Origin: UBA2277 sp035477615
GTDB taxonomy: Bacteria > Patescibacteriota > Microgenomatia > UBA1400 > MFAQ01
Assembly: GCA_035477615.1 (NCBI GenBank)
Contig: DATIKJ010000051.1
Span: 1 to 64,000 of the forward strand
Direction: 5' to 3'
Length of the DNA: 64,000 nucleotides
Shown: piece by piece, positions 7,940 to 16,092 of the stretch
Layout of the letters: the number at the start of each line of letters is the position of its first letter
Numbering within the stretch: the stretch's first letter is position 1
Notes under the pieces: generated by a model
Seen by the model: the letters and a program-made list of their open reading frames with translations, nothing else
What the model was told of the DNA's origin: nothing
Databases searched by the model: none
Made by a program: the position numbers and the translations under genes

Positions 7940-8263
7940 TTACTTTACCGTCTTTTTAACCATCTCTTCGTAGATCTCTTTACCTCCAAAGCCCACCTGT
8001 CTTGCGATCTCTTTACCTCCATCAAAAAGAACTACTGTCGGAATACTCATTACGCCATACTTTCCAGCTACACCAGGATTAGCATCAACGTCCACCTTAC
8101 CTACAATCATTTTTTCACCATAAGAATTTGCCAATTCTTCGATCACCGGAGACACCATTCTACATGGTCCGCACCAATCAGCAAAAAAATCTACTAGCAC
8201 TGGCTTCTGTGCCTTCAGTACCATCTCGTCAAAATTTGCGTCGGTAAAATGTGCTATATCCAT
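7940..8263 (-). CDS. trxA: Thioredoxin
   Basis: A 107-residue cytoplasmic thioredoxin that reduces protein disulfides. The motif FFADWCGPCRMVSPV carries the active-site WCGPC near residue 31, and the cis-Pro loop is MSIPTVVLF. It sits between the CsoR-family regulator (27 bases upstream) and trxB (three bases downstream), all on one strand. Confidence 0.96.
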   Translation of the reverse strand: MDIAHFTDANFDEMVLKAQKPVLVDFFADWCGPCRMVSPVIEELANSYGEKMIVGKVDVDANPGVAGKYGVMSIPTVVLFDGGKEIARQVGFGGKEIYEEMVKKTVK

Positions 8264-8290
8264 ATTTTTTTATATATTTAATTAATATTT

Positions 8291-8518
8291 TTAAAGAAAT
8301 CTCTTCAATAGTTTAGTATATTCTTCTTTAGAACAACTACCAACCGCATCGGCCAATAGTGTTTTGGCAACACTCTTTAAAGAACTCATCGAAGCCACTA
8401 CCTGTGTCACAATCGCTTCACAATTTTTATCATCTCCCACCATCCGTTCAATTCCACCCACCTGGCCTTGAATTCTTTTAAGCATTACCTGCAGTTTCTT
8501 TTTTTCGTCTAATGACAT
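8291..8518 (-). CDS. CsoR/FrmR-family repressor with a CstR-like Cys pair
   Basis: A 75-residue all-helical regulator of the CsoR/RcnR/FrmR/CstR family (KKKLQVMLKRIQGQVGGIERM is the signature first helix). Cys33 and Cys62 are present, 29 residues apart as in CsoR and CstR, but the copper-ligand His of CsoR is replaced by Ala58 (LLADAVGSC). Known copper sensors need that His, while CstR senses persulfides with the two Cys only, so a thiol or sulfane-sulfur signal is more likely than copper. This fits its place ahead of trxA and trxB and the overlapping operator. Confidence 0.85.
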   Translation of the reverse strand: MSLDEKKKLQVMLKRIQGQVGGIERMVGDDKNCEAIVTQVVASMSSLKSVAKTLLADAVGSCSKEEYTKLLKRFL

Positions 8519-8556
8519 ATACCCCCCATGGTATATGAAAAATACCAGTAAGTCAA
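8517..8556 (-). promoter_or_regulatory. Promoter with overlapping CsoR-type operator
   Basis: The palindrome ATATACCCCCCATGGTATAT (8517-8536; arms ATATACC/GGTATAT) resembles G/C-run operators of the CsoR/CstR family. Minus-strand promoter: TTGACT (8551-8556), 17-bp spacer, TACCAT (8528-8533), so the -10 lies inside the palindrome. The mRNA start would lie within nine bases of the ATG at 8518. The arrangement predicts autorepression of the regulator-trxA-trxB operon. Confidence 0.83.
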
Positions 8557-9108
8557 CTACATGTTAAACGCCACAATGATGTAAACAACACTTACGATCA
8601 CCACAAACCACAACTTCTCCTCCGGTTCTAGTGTTCTTTTAATCTGCCAAAACCACTCATCTAGTCGCAATTTGTCATAGATATAATCGTAAATTAAATC
8701 AAACACCAAATGCGTTCCCATTCCTAGCATAAAACCTCTAGCAAAAGGATTAACCACGCTGGTCATAGCAAAAAGAGCCAACACTATCCAAACAACCAAA
8801 AACAAGAAGCTTCTCATTACTAACTCTTTCTGATCAAAATCCTCAGACAAAAGCATCTTTATACCACCCAATAGCTCATCCTTCTTCAACTCCTTTAACT
8901 TAAGGTTTAAAGTCTCATTTGGCTTAGAAAAAACACTGTAAACAAATCTATCTAAAAATATAAACAGAAATCCAATCATGGCTCCCAGTAACCACCACAA
9001 CAAAGCTATGTTAAAAACAAATGTCTGATTCAAAACACTCCACAAAATCAATACTCCCAACACTCCAAACAAAACTAATTGGTGTAGCCACAATTTTCCT
9101 TTAAACAT
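8557..9108 (-). CDS. Hypothetical membrane protein
   Basis: A 183-residue protein with about five hydrophobic segments: near residues 11-30 and 33-52, a longer cytoplasmic stretch with KLKELKKDELLGGIKMLLSEDF, then ~100-118, ~126-142 (GFMLGMGTHLVFDLIYDY) and a C-terminal WFVVIVSVVYIIVAF. The conserved-looking GTHLVFDLIYDY could be a buried polar site, but I do not recognise the family. TATGAT lies nine bases upstream of the ATG. It ends where the csoR-type promoter begins. Confidence 0.7.
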   Translation of the reverse strand: MFKGKLWLHQLVLFGVLGVLILWSVLNQTFVFNIALLWWLLGAMIGFLFIFLDRFVYSVFSKPNETLNLKLKELKKDELLGGIKMLLSEDFDQKELVMRSFLFLVVWIVLALFAMTSVVNPFARGFMLGMGTHLVFDLIYDYIYDKLRLDEWFWQIKRTLEPEEKLWFVVIVSVVYIIVAFNM

Positions 9109-9154
9109 CCTTAACTAATCATACACAATATACTCTAACCCTTCCATCCAACTA

Positions 9155-9448
9155 CTACTCCTCAGTTTTCATTTCCTCTCGTATTTGCTTCAACTTCCAC
9201 ATAAAAAGCTTTCCCTTATTATTCGGATGATTAGCTCCCAACACAAACAATCTTGCTTGTTCAATTATTTCTCTTGGTGTGTTTTTTGCCAATCTCATAT
9301 AAATTGCAGTGTGAGCCGTATCATCTAGTTCCACCGCCAAACGATAAGCATAATCCTGAAACTCTCTACTGATTCTTTTCTGTTTTGTTTCCTCCAAATC
9401 ATACCTATCTAAAATACTTATCAATGGTTTAAATCCTGTCTTGTCCAC
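9155..9448 (-). CDS. Hypothetical small helical protein, GTG start
   Basis: A 97-residue, charged, probably all-helical soluble protein. Its last third (REIIEQARLFVLGANHPNNKGKLFMWKLKQI) reads like a conserved motif I have seen only in unnamed proteins of CPR genomes. No catalytic residues stand out. The GTG start at 9448 has TAGAAT (9456-9461) seven bases upstream, so the mRNA is probably leaderless. It is divergent from the ABC exporter gene, with only 30 bases between the two starts. Confidence 0.68.
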   Translation of the reverse strand: MDKTGFKPLISILDRYDLEETKQKRISREFQDYAYRLAVELDDTAHTAIYMRLAKNTPREIIEQARLFVLGANHPNNKGKLFMWKLKQIREEMKTEE

Positions 9449-9455
9449 TACCTAC

Positions 9456-9470
9456 ATTCTAACGTAAAAT
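9456..9470. promoter_or_regulatory. Back-to-back -10 elements of 9155-9448 (-) and the ABC exporter (+)
   Basis: Minus strand: TAGAAT 9456-9461, seven bases before GTG 9448. Plus strand: TAAAAT 9465-9470, eight bases before ATG 9479. Both divergent genes therefore appear leaderless, and their core promoters interleave within about 25 bases. Confidence 0.65.
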
Positions 9471-9478
9471 GACTCTAC

Positions 9479-11284
9479 ATGACCAAGTTTTTTACCAACA
9501 TCAAAGAATTTTCCCAAACATACTCTTCCACAGTCAAAATCGCTTGGGAAACAGATCGTTCTGTTTTTCTCAAAATATCCCTTGCCAACGCCTTAAATGG
9601 TGCTCTTGTCTACCCAAGTCTTTTAATTGCCAAACTTCTCATAGACTCAGTCATGATCTCCATTACCACTCATGATATCTCCACTGGTATGAAAGGTATG
9701 ATTATCGCCGCTATTTTGGGTCTTCTAGTTGACAGAGTACAACAAATACTTCAAGAAATTGATAATGTCTACAGCGGCCAACTTTCCAATCTAATTTCCG
9801 AAAAAATCCAAGTATCCATATCAAGAAAATTAAACTTATTACCTGTATCTACCGCCGAAGACCCAAACACCAGAAACATTCTCCAAAAGGTTATCGACAA
9901 TGCTGGCCGTTCTGTCTGGTCACTTATTATTCCTATCTCCACCCTTCCCGAACTCCTTCTTACTATCATCTCTACCGCAATTCCAATTATTACCTTCCAA
10001 CCTCTGATTATCATTCCTAGTATTATTCTTGCTATTCCCAACATTATCATCGGTGTCGGTCATTCTAAAGCCCAACACGCTCTCTCCACCGAGTTCTCTC
10101 CCAAATGGCGTGTCTGGAGTGCTTTAGAAGACTTTGCCACAAAGGGGCGTTTCTTATATGAAAACAAAATTCTAAGTCATGTCGAGATTCTTCTCAGTCG
10201 CCGTTTCAAACTTGCCAAAGAAATATTCGGTCGTCGCCAAAAACTTGGTGCAAATTTTGCCAAAAAACGCCAAATTGCTTCTCTTCCTCTCTCTGTATTT
10301 GAAACCGGCACTAAACTCTATCTCTATTACTTAGCTATTACTCAGACACTTACTCTTGGTACCGCTCAAATAACAAGCAACGCCATCAACCAATTTATCT
10401 CAAGTATCAGTCGTCTAATAAGACAAGCCAACGACATCTTTCAAAACTATCTTTTCATTAATGACTATGAAACATTTATGGCTCTTCCAGAAGAAAACCA
10501 AACCAAAGGTATCCACTTCCCCGATAAAATCAATCAAGGCATTGAGTTTCAGCACGTCTATTTCAAATACCCCAAATCAAAAAACTGGATATTAAATGAT
10601 GTCTCTTTCAAAATAGATCCCGCCGACAATCTTGCTATCGTTGGCCAAAACGGCGCTGGTAAAACTACCCTTATCAAACTTCTTTGTCGTTTTTACGAAC
10701 CCCAAAAAGGAATAATCTTAATCAATGGTAAAAACATTAATGATTACAACATCAAAGAATACCGTTTTAAATTCTCTGCTCTTTTTCAAGACTTTGCCCA
10801 GTATCCTTTTTCTGTCGAAGATAATATTCGCTTTGGTGATATCTCTCAAAAAAGAAGTCTCCGTAAAATAAAACAAGCCGCCATGCTCACCGGCATCACC
10901 AACTTCATAGAAATGCTTCCATTAAAATACCAGAATCCTCTAGATAAAGAATTTAAGGATGGCGTTGAACCATCAAAAGGTCTGTGGCAAAGAGTGGCAT
11001 TAGCTCGCATCCTTTACCGTCCTTCAGAATTTCTTATCCTCGATGAACCAACTTCCAACGTCGACCCTCAATCTGAAGAAGAAATTTTTGAACAAGTTCT
11101 AAAAATCGCCAAAGAAAAAATTATTTTCCTTGTATCTCATCGCTTCTCCACCGTAAGAAAAGCCGATAAAATCTTAGTTCTCGAACACGGCACCGTCGTC
11201 GAACACGGCACACACCATGAACTAATGGCCAAAAATGGTCGTTACAAAGAATTATTTGATATTCAAGCCGAGAGTTTCCGCTAG
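9479..11284 (+). CDS. ABC exporter, fused membrane and ATPase domains
   Basis: A 601-residue half-transporter of the ABC exporter type. Residues ~20-330 form the membrane domain and the C-terminal ~250 the ATPase: Walker A GQNGAGKTT (~389), Q-loop FQDFAQYPF, Walker B FLILDEPTS with D-loop SNVD (~520), H-loop VSHRFST (~553). The signature motif is unusual: VEPSKGLWQRVALAR in place of LSGGQ-QR, so the second Gly-Gly pair is missing. Such a half-transporter acts as a dimer; the substrate cannot be told. Its 3' end overlaps the convergent pth gene by 33 bases. Confidence 0.9.
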   Translation: MTKFFTNIKEFSQTYSSTVKIAWETDRSVFLKISLANALNGALVYPSLLIAKLLIDSVMISITTHDISTGMKGMIIAAILGLLVDRVQQILQEIDNVYSGQLSNLISEKIQVSISRKLNLLPVSTAEDPNTRNILQKVIDNAGRSVWSLIIPISTLPELLLTIISTAIPIITFQPLIIIPSIILAIPNIIIGVGHSKAQHALSTEFSPKWRVWSALEDFATKGRFLYENKILSHVEILLSRRFKLAKEIFGRRQKLGANFAKKRQIASLPLSVFETGTKLYLYYLAITQTLTLGTAQITSNAINQFISSISRLIRQANDIFQNYLFINDYETFMALPEENQTKGIHFPDKINQGIEFQHVYFKYPKSKNWILNDVSFKIDPADNLAIVGQNGAGKTTLIKLLCRFYEPQKGIILINGKNINDYNIKEYRFKFSALFQDFAQYPFSVEDNIRFGDISQKRSLRKIKQAAMLTGITNFIEMLPLKYQNPLDKEFKDGVEPSKGLWQRVALARILYRPSEFLILDEPTSNVDPQSEEEIFEQVLKIAKEKIIFLVSHRFSTVRKADKILVLEHGTVVEHGTHHELMAKNGRYKELFDIQAESFR

Positions 11285-11782
11285 CTCTTTAATTATCTCG
11301 TCAAATTCATCGTCGAGTTCTTTTATCTCTTCCTTACTTAACTTAGATAATACATAGTCTGCCCCGGTTCCATAGCTAATCCCAGGTTCCCTGTTATCAA
11401 TTCCAATTCGAACTCTCAAAAAATCTTTTCTTCCCAAATACTGTTCTACAGATTTCAAGCCATTATGAACTTTAGGACCTACTTCAGTCTGAATCTTATA
11501 CTCACCAAAGGCAATGTCCAAGTCGTCATGTACTACTACTACCTGATCAATTACCATTTTATAAAATCCCATTATTTTCCGTACCGCCCTTCCTGACTCA
11601 TTCATATAAGTACTCGGCTTTGCCAAAATCAACTCACCTCTTTTCAACACCTCAGCCTCTTGTTTCCGATCAAGCCCAAATTTTTCCTTCCCTGCAAGCT
11701 TATTAACAAACAAAAATCCTGCGTTATGTCGCGTTTTTTCGTAATCTTCACCTGAATTTCCCAGTCCAACAATTAAATACAT
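11252..11782 (-). CDS. pth: Peptidyl-tRNA hydrolase
   Basis: Releases peptides from drop-off peptidyl-tRNAs. The N-terminus VGLGNSGEDYEKTRHNAGF carries the catalytic His of the NxGxxYxxTRHN motif; KPSTYMNESG and VVHDDLD follow, both family hallmarks. At 176 residues it is slightly shorter than E. coli Pth (194). TAGAAT (11789-11794) lies six bases upstream of the ATG, so the gene is probably leaderless. It is convergent with the ABC exporter gene and overlaps its end. Confidence 0.95.
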   Translation of the reverse strand: MYLIVGLGNSGEDYEKTRHNAGFLFVNKLAGKEKFGLDRKQEAEVLKRGELILAKPSTYMNESGRAVRKIMGFYKMVIDQVVVVHDDLDIAFGEYKIQTEVGPKVHNGLKSVEQYLGRKDFLRVRIGIDNREPGISYGTGADYVLSKLSKEEIKELDDEFDEIIKELAETLGLNIK

Positions 11783-11784
11783 AC

Positions 11785-11794
11785 TATAATTCTA
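11785..11794. promoter_or_regulatory. Overlapping divergent -10 elements of pth (-) and the glycosyltransferase gene (+)
   Basis: Minus strand TAGAAT at 11789-11794 is six bases before the pth ATG. Plus strand TATAAT at 11785-11790 is eleven bases before the ATG at 11802. The two hexamers share bases, so polymerase can probably serve only one direction at a time. Confidence 0.65.
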
Positions 11795-11801
11795 TCAGTC
11801 T

Positions 11802-12668
11802 ATGAATAAAGAACCGTTTTTCTCCATTGTCATTCCTTGCCTAAACGAGGAAAAATCTCTGCCCTTGCTACTCAAAGACCTATCCAATCAAACTCTCCAA
11901 GACTTCGAAGTTGTTGTTATCGATGGCCACTCCAAAGACAAAACGGTTGAAAAAGCCAACTCCTTTAATAAAAAACTACCTTTTCTTTCCATTCACACAA
12001 GCAAAATCCGCAATGTTTCAGTTCAAAGAAACATGGGTGGAGAAAAAGCTCGTGGAAAATTTTTACTATTCAATGACGCCGACAACCGCCTCCCTAAACA
12101 CTTTCTTGAAGGAGTTAAATACCACATAAGTGTCAAACCATCCGATATGTTTACCACCTGGTGCCTTCCCGACTCAAACCGTAGATCTGATAAAGTAATT
12201 GCAACCAACCTTAACCTCCTTACCGAAACTGGTTTTCTTCTCGGAAATCCCGGAGCTCTTGGCGCTATGATTGGTTGTCGTCGAAAGATATTTGGCAAAA
12301 TTGGTGGTTTTAATCCTGAAATTTCTTTTGCTGAAGATACTGAATTTATCAGACAAGGATATCGTAAGGGTTACTCTTTTTCTATCATTCATGAACCTCG
12401 CTATGTGTATTCTTTAAGACGTTTTCGAAAAATTGGCACTCTTAAGCTTCTCCAAAAATATGCAGTTCTCCATCTAAAAATAATGACAGATCAAAAAATC
12501 GATCAAAAAAAAGAGTATCCCATGGGAGGCAGTTATCTCAAAAAAGCCAAAACTACTTCAGATTTCTTCAAAAATCTCCAGTCTGTCTTTATCAAAAAAG
12601 CCCCAAAAAAGAAAATATACGACCAACTCAAAGCCCTCCTTAGTCTAGAAGAAAGTAAGCCTAGTTAA
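11802..12668 (+). CDS. Family 2 glycosyltransferase
   Basis: A 288-residue GT-A enzyme. The N-terminus FSIVIPCLNEEKSLPLLLKDL is the nucleotide-sugar fold; VVIDGHSKDKT and the metal-binding LLFNDADNRLP (DxD equivalent) follow, and AEDTEFIRQGYRKGY is the acceptor-site region. No strong transmembrane segment is visible, so it is likely cytosolic or peripheral, making an envelope glycan or glycolipid. It is convergent with the exchanger gene, sharing four bases at the stops. Confidence 0.88.
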   Translation: MNKEPFFSIVIPCLNEEKSLPLLLKDLSNQTLQDFEVVVIDGHSKDKTVEKANSFNKKLPFLSIHTSKIRNVSVQRNMGGEKARGKFLLFNDADNRLPKHFLEGVKYHISVKPSDMFTTWCLPDSNRRSDKVIATNLNLLTETGFLLGNPGALGAMIGCRRKIFGKIGGFNPEISFAEDTEFIRQGYRKGYSFSIIHEPRYVYSLRRFRKIGTLKLLQKYAVLHLKIMTDQKIDQKKEYPMGGSYLKKAKTTSDFFKNLQSVFIKKAPKKKIYDQLKALLSLEESKPS

Positions 12669-13600
12669 GCAAACATAAACTGTAGCCCGATAAACATTAA
12701 ATAAAAACCAACCAATACAACTCCCTCCCATCTTTCCAGTTTTCGTTTTGACTTTGTAAAAAGCCAAAACAGACCTAAAATAATTACCAAAAACATTCCT
12801 GACAGACCTCGCTGCAATGACTCATGCATTACTATCGGAGTTATCAACGCTACCACTCCCAAAATCACTGTTGAGTTAATCACTACACTTCCCAGTAAAT
12901 CAGGTAAAACCAAACTCGCTCTATGCTTCTTACGAGAAAATGAAAGCAATAACAACTCTGGTAACGTAGTTCCGAAAGCAATCAGTATCAAACCCATCCA
13001 AAACCAACTCACTCCCCACACTGCTGCAACTCCAACAGCAATTTGTACCAACTGCCAAGAACAAACAGACATAATAATTATCCCTAAAACTAACATAACT
13101 ACCAAACCCCACCTTTCATGACTATTTATTTTCTTCTTTGATGATTTAATTACCATCTTTTCATTTGACAAATAGAAAGCATAAATAAAATACAACACTA
13201 CCAAAATTCCACCTTCAATCCTCGAAATTACACCATCAAACAACATAGCAAACGGCATTAAAGAAATACCAACTGTCACCCACAAATCTCTTTTTAAATA
13301 CTCTCCCACAATCGGTATCACCGAAGCCAAAATCGCCAAACCTCCAATAATCAAACTCAAATTTGCCATACTGGCTCCCACTACCATCCCCAAAGCCATC
13401 TGTGGTTTTCCGTCCAAAGCTGCCGCAATTCCTACAAAAAGTTCTGGTAAGGCCAACGAAAAACCAACCAAAATCGAAATCACCCTATTTTTTTTGAATG
13501 GTAAATGAGAAACAAACCTTTCAAAAACATCCACCACCACTCCGGAAGACAAAACAATCAAAATCAAGAGTATCAATCCAACAAAAATATTCCAAACCAT
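12665..13600 (-). CDS. Ca2+/Na+ (CaCA family) cation antiporter
   Basis: A 311-residue inner-membrane exchanger with about ten transmembrane helices in two inverted halves. The first alpha repeat is GFSLALPELFVGIAAALDGK and the second AFGTTLPELLLLSFSRKKH with LLGSVVINS, matching the (G)T-PE and G-N-S ion-binding signatures of the YrbG/CaCA family. The first repeat has SLALPE rather than GTSLPE. TAGAAT (13606-13611) lies five bases before the ATG, so the gene is probably leaderless. Confidence 0.9.
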   Translation of the reverse strand: MVWNIFVGLILLILIVLSSGVVVDVFERFVSHLPFKKNRVISILVGFSLALPELFVGIAAALDGKPQMALGMVVGASMANLSLIIGGLAILASVIPIVGEYLKRDLWVTVGISLMPFAMLFDGVISRIEGGILVVLYFIYAFYLSNEKMVIKSSKKKINSHERWGLVVMLVLGIIIMSVCSWQLVQIAVGVAAVWGVSWFWMGLILIAFGTTLPELLLLSFSRKKHRASLVLPDLLGSVVINSTVILGVVALITPIVMHESLQRGLSGMFLVIILGLFWLFTKSKRKLERWEGVVLVGFYLMFIGLQFMFA

Positions 13601-13605
13601 AATTT

Positions 13606-13611
13606 ATTCTA
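13606..13611 (-). promoter_or_regulatory. -10 element of the CaCA antiporter gene (leaderless type)
   Basis: TAGAAT five bases upstream of the ATG at 13600; no clear -35. Confidence 0.55.
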
Positions 13612-13652
13612 ACATCGATTAATTTTAAATAGTTTAAAAAGATAAATTAAGA

Positions 13653-13658
13653 TATACT
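13653..13658 (+). promoter_or_regulatory. -10 element of the DedA-like gene
   Basis: TATACT eight bases upstream of the ATG at 13667, in an AT-rich divergent spacer shared with the exchanger gene. Confidence 0.55.
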
Positions 13659-13666
13659 TCTTTCAT

Positions 13667-14311
13667 ATGGATCAAATTCTTCAAAGTATACTTGATATGG
13701 TCAAAACACATGGCTCTCTTGCCATGTTAGTCGGTGGAATCACCGAACAAATAATTGTCCCCATCCCCTCACCAATTATCTCTATGTCTGGTGGAGCTTT
13801 TTTGATTTCCCCCAATAATCATTTTTTCCAATCTTTATTAGATATCATTCTCAAAGTTTCCCTTCCATACTCAATTGGAGCTGTACTAGGAACCAGTCTG
13901 ATTTTCCTAATTGCCTTTTTTGGAGGACAACCAATAATTGACAAGTTTGGAAAATATGTCGGTATAAAATGGTCGCTTATAGAAAAAATTAAGGCAGATT
14001 TTAAAAAGACCATATCAGACGAGTTATTTATTCTTATAGCAATTTCAATTCCTGTTGTTCCTGTTTCACTTATAACTGCTTTTTGTGGTGGTTTTCGAAT
14101 AAAACCAATTAAATTTTATCCTCTAGCTTTTTTAGCCCTAATAATTCGCTCTACCATACTAGGATTTCTTGGTTTCAAGATGGGAGAAGCTTTTACCGAG
14201 ATAGCAAACGGACTAGATAAAATTGAAAGTATCTTAACTGTCGTTATTGCTGTTCTGGTTCTTGGTTTCCTTTTTCTTCAAAGAGAAAAATGGCTCAAGA
14301 AGAACAGTTAG
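13667..14311 (+). CDS. DedA/VTT-domain membrane protein
   Basis: A 214-residue integral membrane protein of the DedA (SNARE-associated, VTT) family, proposed lipid scramblases or flippases. The N-terminal re-entrant region has GGITEQIIVPIPSPIISMSGG (E followed by P-x-P), the centre ALxGTSLIFLIAFFGGQPIIDKFGKY, and later FILIAISIPVVPVSLITAFCGGF and IIRSTILGFLGF, where R and the preceding Pro-rich loop match the family. Its 3' end overlaps the convergent ligase gene by 17 bases. Confidence 0.82.
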   Translation: MDQILQSILDMVKTHGSLAMLVGGITEQIIVPIPSPIISMSGGAFLISPNNHFFQSLLDIILKVSLPYSIGAVLGTSLIFLIAFFGGQPIIDKFGKYVGIKWSLIEKIKADFKKTISDELFILIAISIPVVPVSLITAFCGGFRIKPIKFYPLAFLALIIRSTILGFLGFKMGEAFTEIANGLDKIESILTVVIAVLVLGFLFLQREKWLKKNS

Positions 14312-16010
14312 ATATCTTCGCTATCTCTTCAACCTCTTTCCAGGTTGTCGATTGATCAGCTCTCTTATCCTCACGGAATCGAACTAGACGAGGAAAGCGC
14401 AAAGCTATTCCCCCAGCATGTACATTACTAATAGTTATTTCATCTGCTGCCACTTCCACCACCACCCTAGGTTCTACCCAAACATCTGCCAAAAGTGTCC
14501 CTTCAACCAAATAATTTTTTGGTTTTTCTTTTAACTCTATCCCATCAAGTTTCTTTCTCAAACTCCTAAACTCATCATCAGTCAATCCTGTACCAATCTT
14601 AGCCAAACTAACCCAAGACTCGCCTTTTTTTAGTCCCACCAAAAAAGCCCCAATTCCAAAACCAACTCTTTTTCCTCTTCCGTAGTAATATCCTAAAATC
14701 ACCAAATCCAAAGTATCCGACAATTTACCCGATGTTCCCTCCACTTCTTTTATTTTTACCCAGTTCCATCCTTGTCTTCCTGGCAAATATCTACCATCCC
14801 ACACTTTTAACACTGCTCCCTCAAAACCCTCACTCAAATATTTCTCATGTAATTTCTTTACCTCATCTGGATTACTAGTTCTCACAAACTCATCAACCAC
14901 TATCGTCTCGTTAGACTTAACTACGTTTTCCAGTATTTCTCTTCTCTCAAAATATGGTTTATCTATCAAACTCTCACCATTTTTACTCAAAATATCAAAC
15001 AGAAAAAATCTCATCGGCACCAACTCCGCTGCATCGGCAATATTATGTTTTCGTTTTCGTGTCATTGTCATCTGAAAAGGTAACACTTTCCCTGTCTTTC
15101 TTTCATACCCTGCCGCCTCACAATCCATGATCACTTCATCTGCTTCAATCCATTTACCCATTTCCATAAGCTCAGGAAACATCCAACTATTTTCTTCCAA
15201 ATTTCTTGTATATGTTTTAATTTCATTCTTTAATCTATTAAAGTGAATCTGCAATCGTGTTCCGTCATACTTTCTCTCCACTGCCACATCCTTCATCTTA
15301 TCTACAATCTCTCCGTATTCATTTAGTCTCTGACATAAAGCCGGCACAACCGGCACCCCCACTTCCACCTTAATATCTCTCAAACCAGTCATCCCTTTTT
15401 CCTTAAACATTTTTGTTATCAGTCCCGGATCAGGATAAATCTGGAATACGGAGTCCAACTCTTTTCTCAAAGTCTTATTTCCGTTTTCTATCTGTGATAA
15501 TGCATCAAAAACTGTCTTTGCAGAAAATCCCAAACGCAGTCTTCCAACAACCATTCTAGAAATATACTTTCTCTCTAAAGCACTCACTTCTAGTAAAATC
15601 TCTGATAATTTGTTTACTTTTCTATCTTGACTTCCCAGACCCCCATCCTCAGCAATCAAAAGTAAATAATCATAGACCTCTATTAAACTATGATTTTCCC
15701 TCTTTTCATTTTGAAAAGGTAGCTTTTCAAGCAATACTCCCAAATCTCCAATTTTTTTATAATCATTCATCACCTCTTCAGTTGATATTCCAGCACCTTG
15801 AGAAATTGCCCTAATAACCATCTTAACCGCCATTCCAAATTCCTTATTAGCAAAGTCAGGTCCTAGTTGTCCCAATACCAGATAGATTCCTTTATTTATT
15901 TCAGCTGTATTCATTTTTTCGATCAGCTCCGCCAACACATCAGTAATGGCCAATCTCGAAGATATCTTTTCCAATTTTTCTAGATACTCGGCAAATTCCT
16001 TAAACAGCAT
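14295..16010 (-). CDS. ATP-dependent DNA ligase, archaeal type
   Basis: A 571-residue three-domain ligase: N-terminal DNA-binding domain, adenylation domain with the nucleophile motif ERKYDGTRLQIH (Lys about residue 247), then IMDCEAAGYE, FLFDIL, GFEGAVLKVWDGRYLPGR and WVKIK, and a C-terminal OB-fold ending GGIALRFPRLVRFREDK. The order and length match archaeal/eukaryal ligase I rather than NAD-dependent LigA. The reading frame stays open further upstream, but that part overlaps the hairpin element at 16093-16219; I chose ATG 16010 because it starts the conserved domain and has TACAAT six bases upstream (16017-16022). Confidence 0.93.
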   Translation of the reverse strand: MLFKEFAEYLEKLEKISSRLAITDVLAELIEKMNTAEINKGIYLVLGQLGPDFANKEFGMAVKMVIRAISQGAGISTEEVMNDYKKIGDLGVLLEKLPFQNEKRENHSLIEVYDYLLLIAEDGGLGSQDRKVNKLSEILLEVSALERKYISRMVVGRLRLGFSAKTVFDALSQIENGNKTLRKELDSVFQIYPDPGLITKMFKEKGMTGLRDIKVEVGVPVVPALCQRLNEYGEIVDKMKDVAVERKYDGTRLQIHFNRLKNEIKTYTRNLEENSWMFPELMEMGKWIEADEVIMDCEAAGYERKTGKVLPFQMTMTRKRKHNIADAAELVPMRFFLFDILSKNGESLIDKPYFERREILENVVKSNETIVVDEFVRTSNPDEVKKLHEKYLSEGFEGAVLKVWDGRYLPGRQGWNWVKIKEVEGTSGKLSDTLDLVILGYYYGRGKRVGFGIGAFLVGLKKGESWVSLAKIGTGLTDDEFRSLRKKLDGIELKEKPKNYLVEGTLLADVWVEPRVVVEVAADEITISNVHAGGIALRFPRLVRFREDKRADQSTTWKEVEEIAKISNCSS

Positions 16011-16016
16011 ACTCAC

Positions 16017-16022
16017 ATTGTA
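16017..16022 (-). promoter_or_regulatory. -10 element of the DNA ligase gene (leaderless type)
   Basis: TACAAT exactly six bases upstream of ATG 16010; it supports the short start over the longer open frame. Confidence 0.62.
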
Positions 16023-16092
16023 ACTCACACAAATCGGTATAAATACTTGATTCCAGAAATTAGATTTTTTCTCTTTCCGTTTGGCGTTTAGT

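Noticed and set aside
8291..8518. Copper sensor CsoR assignment
   Set aside because: The copper-ligand His is replaced by Ala and no copper ATPase or chaperone gene is nearby.
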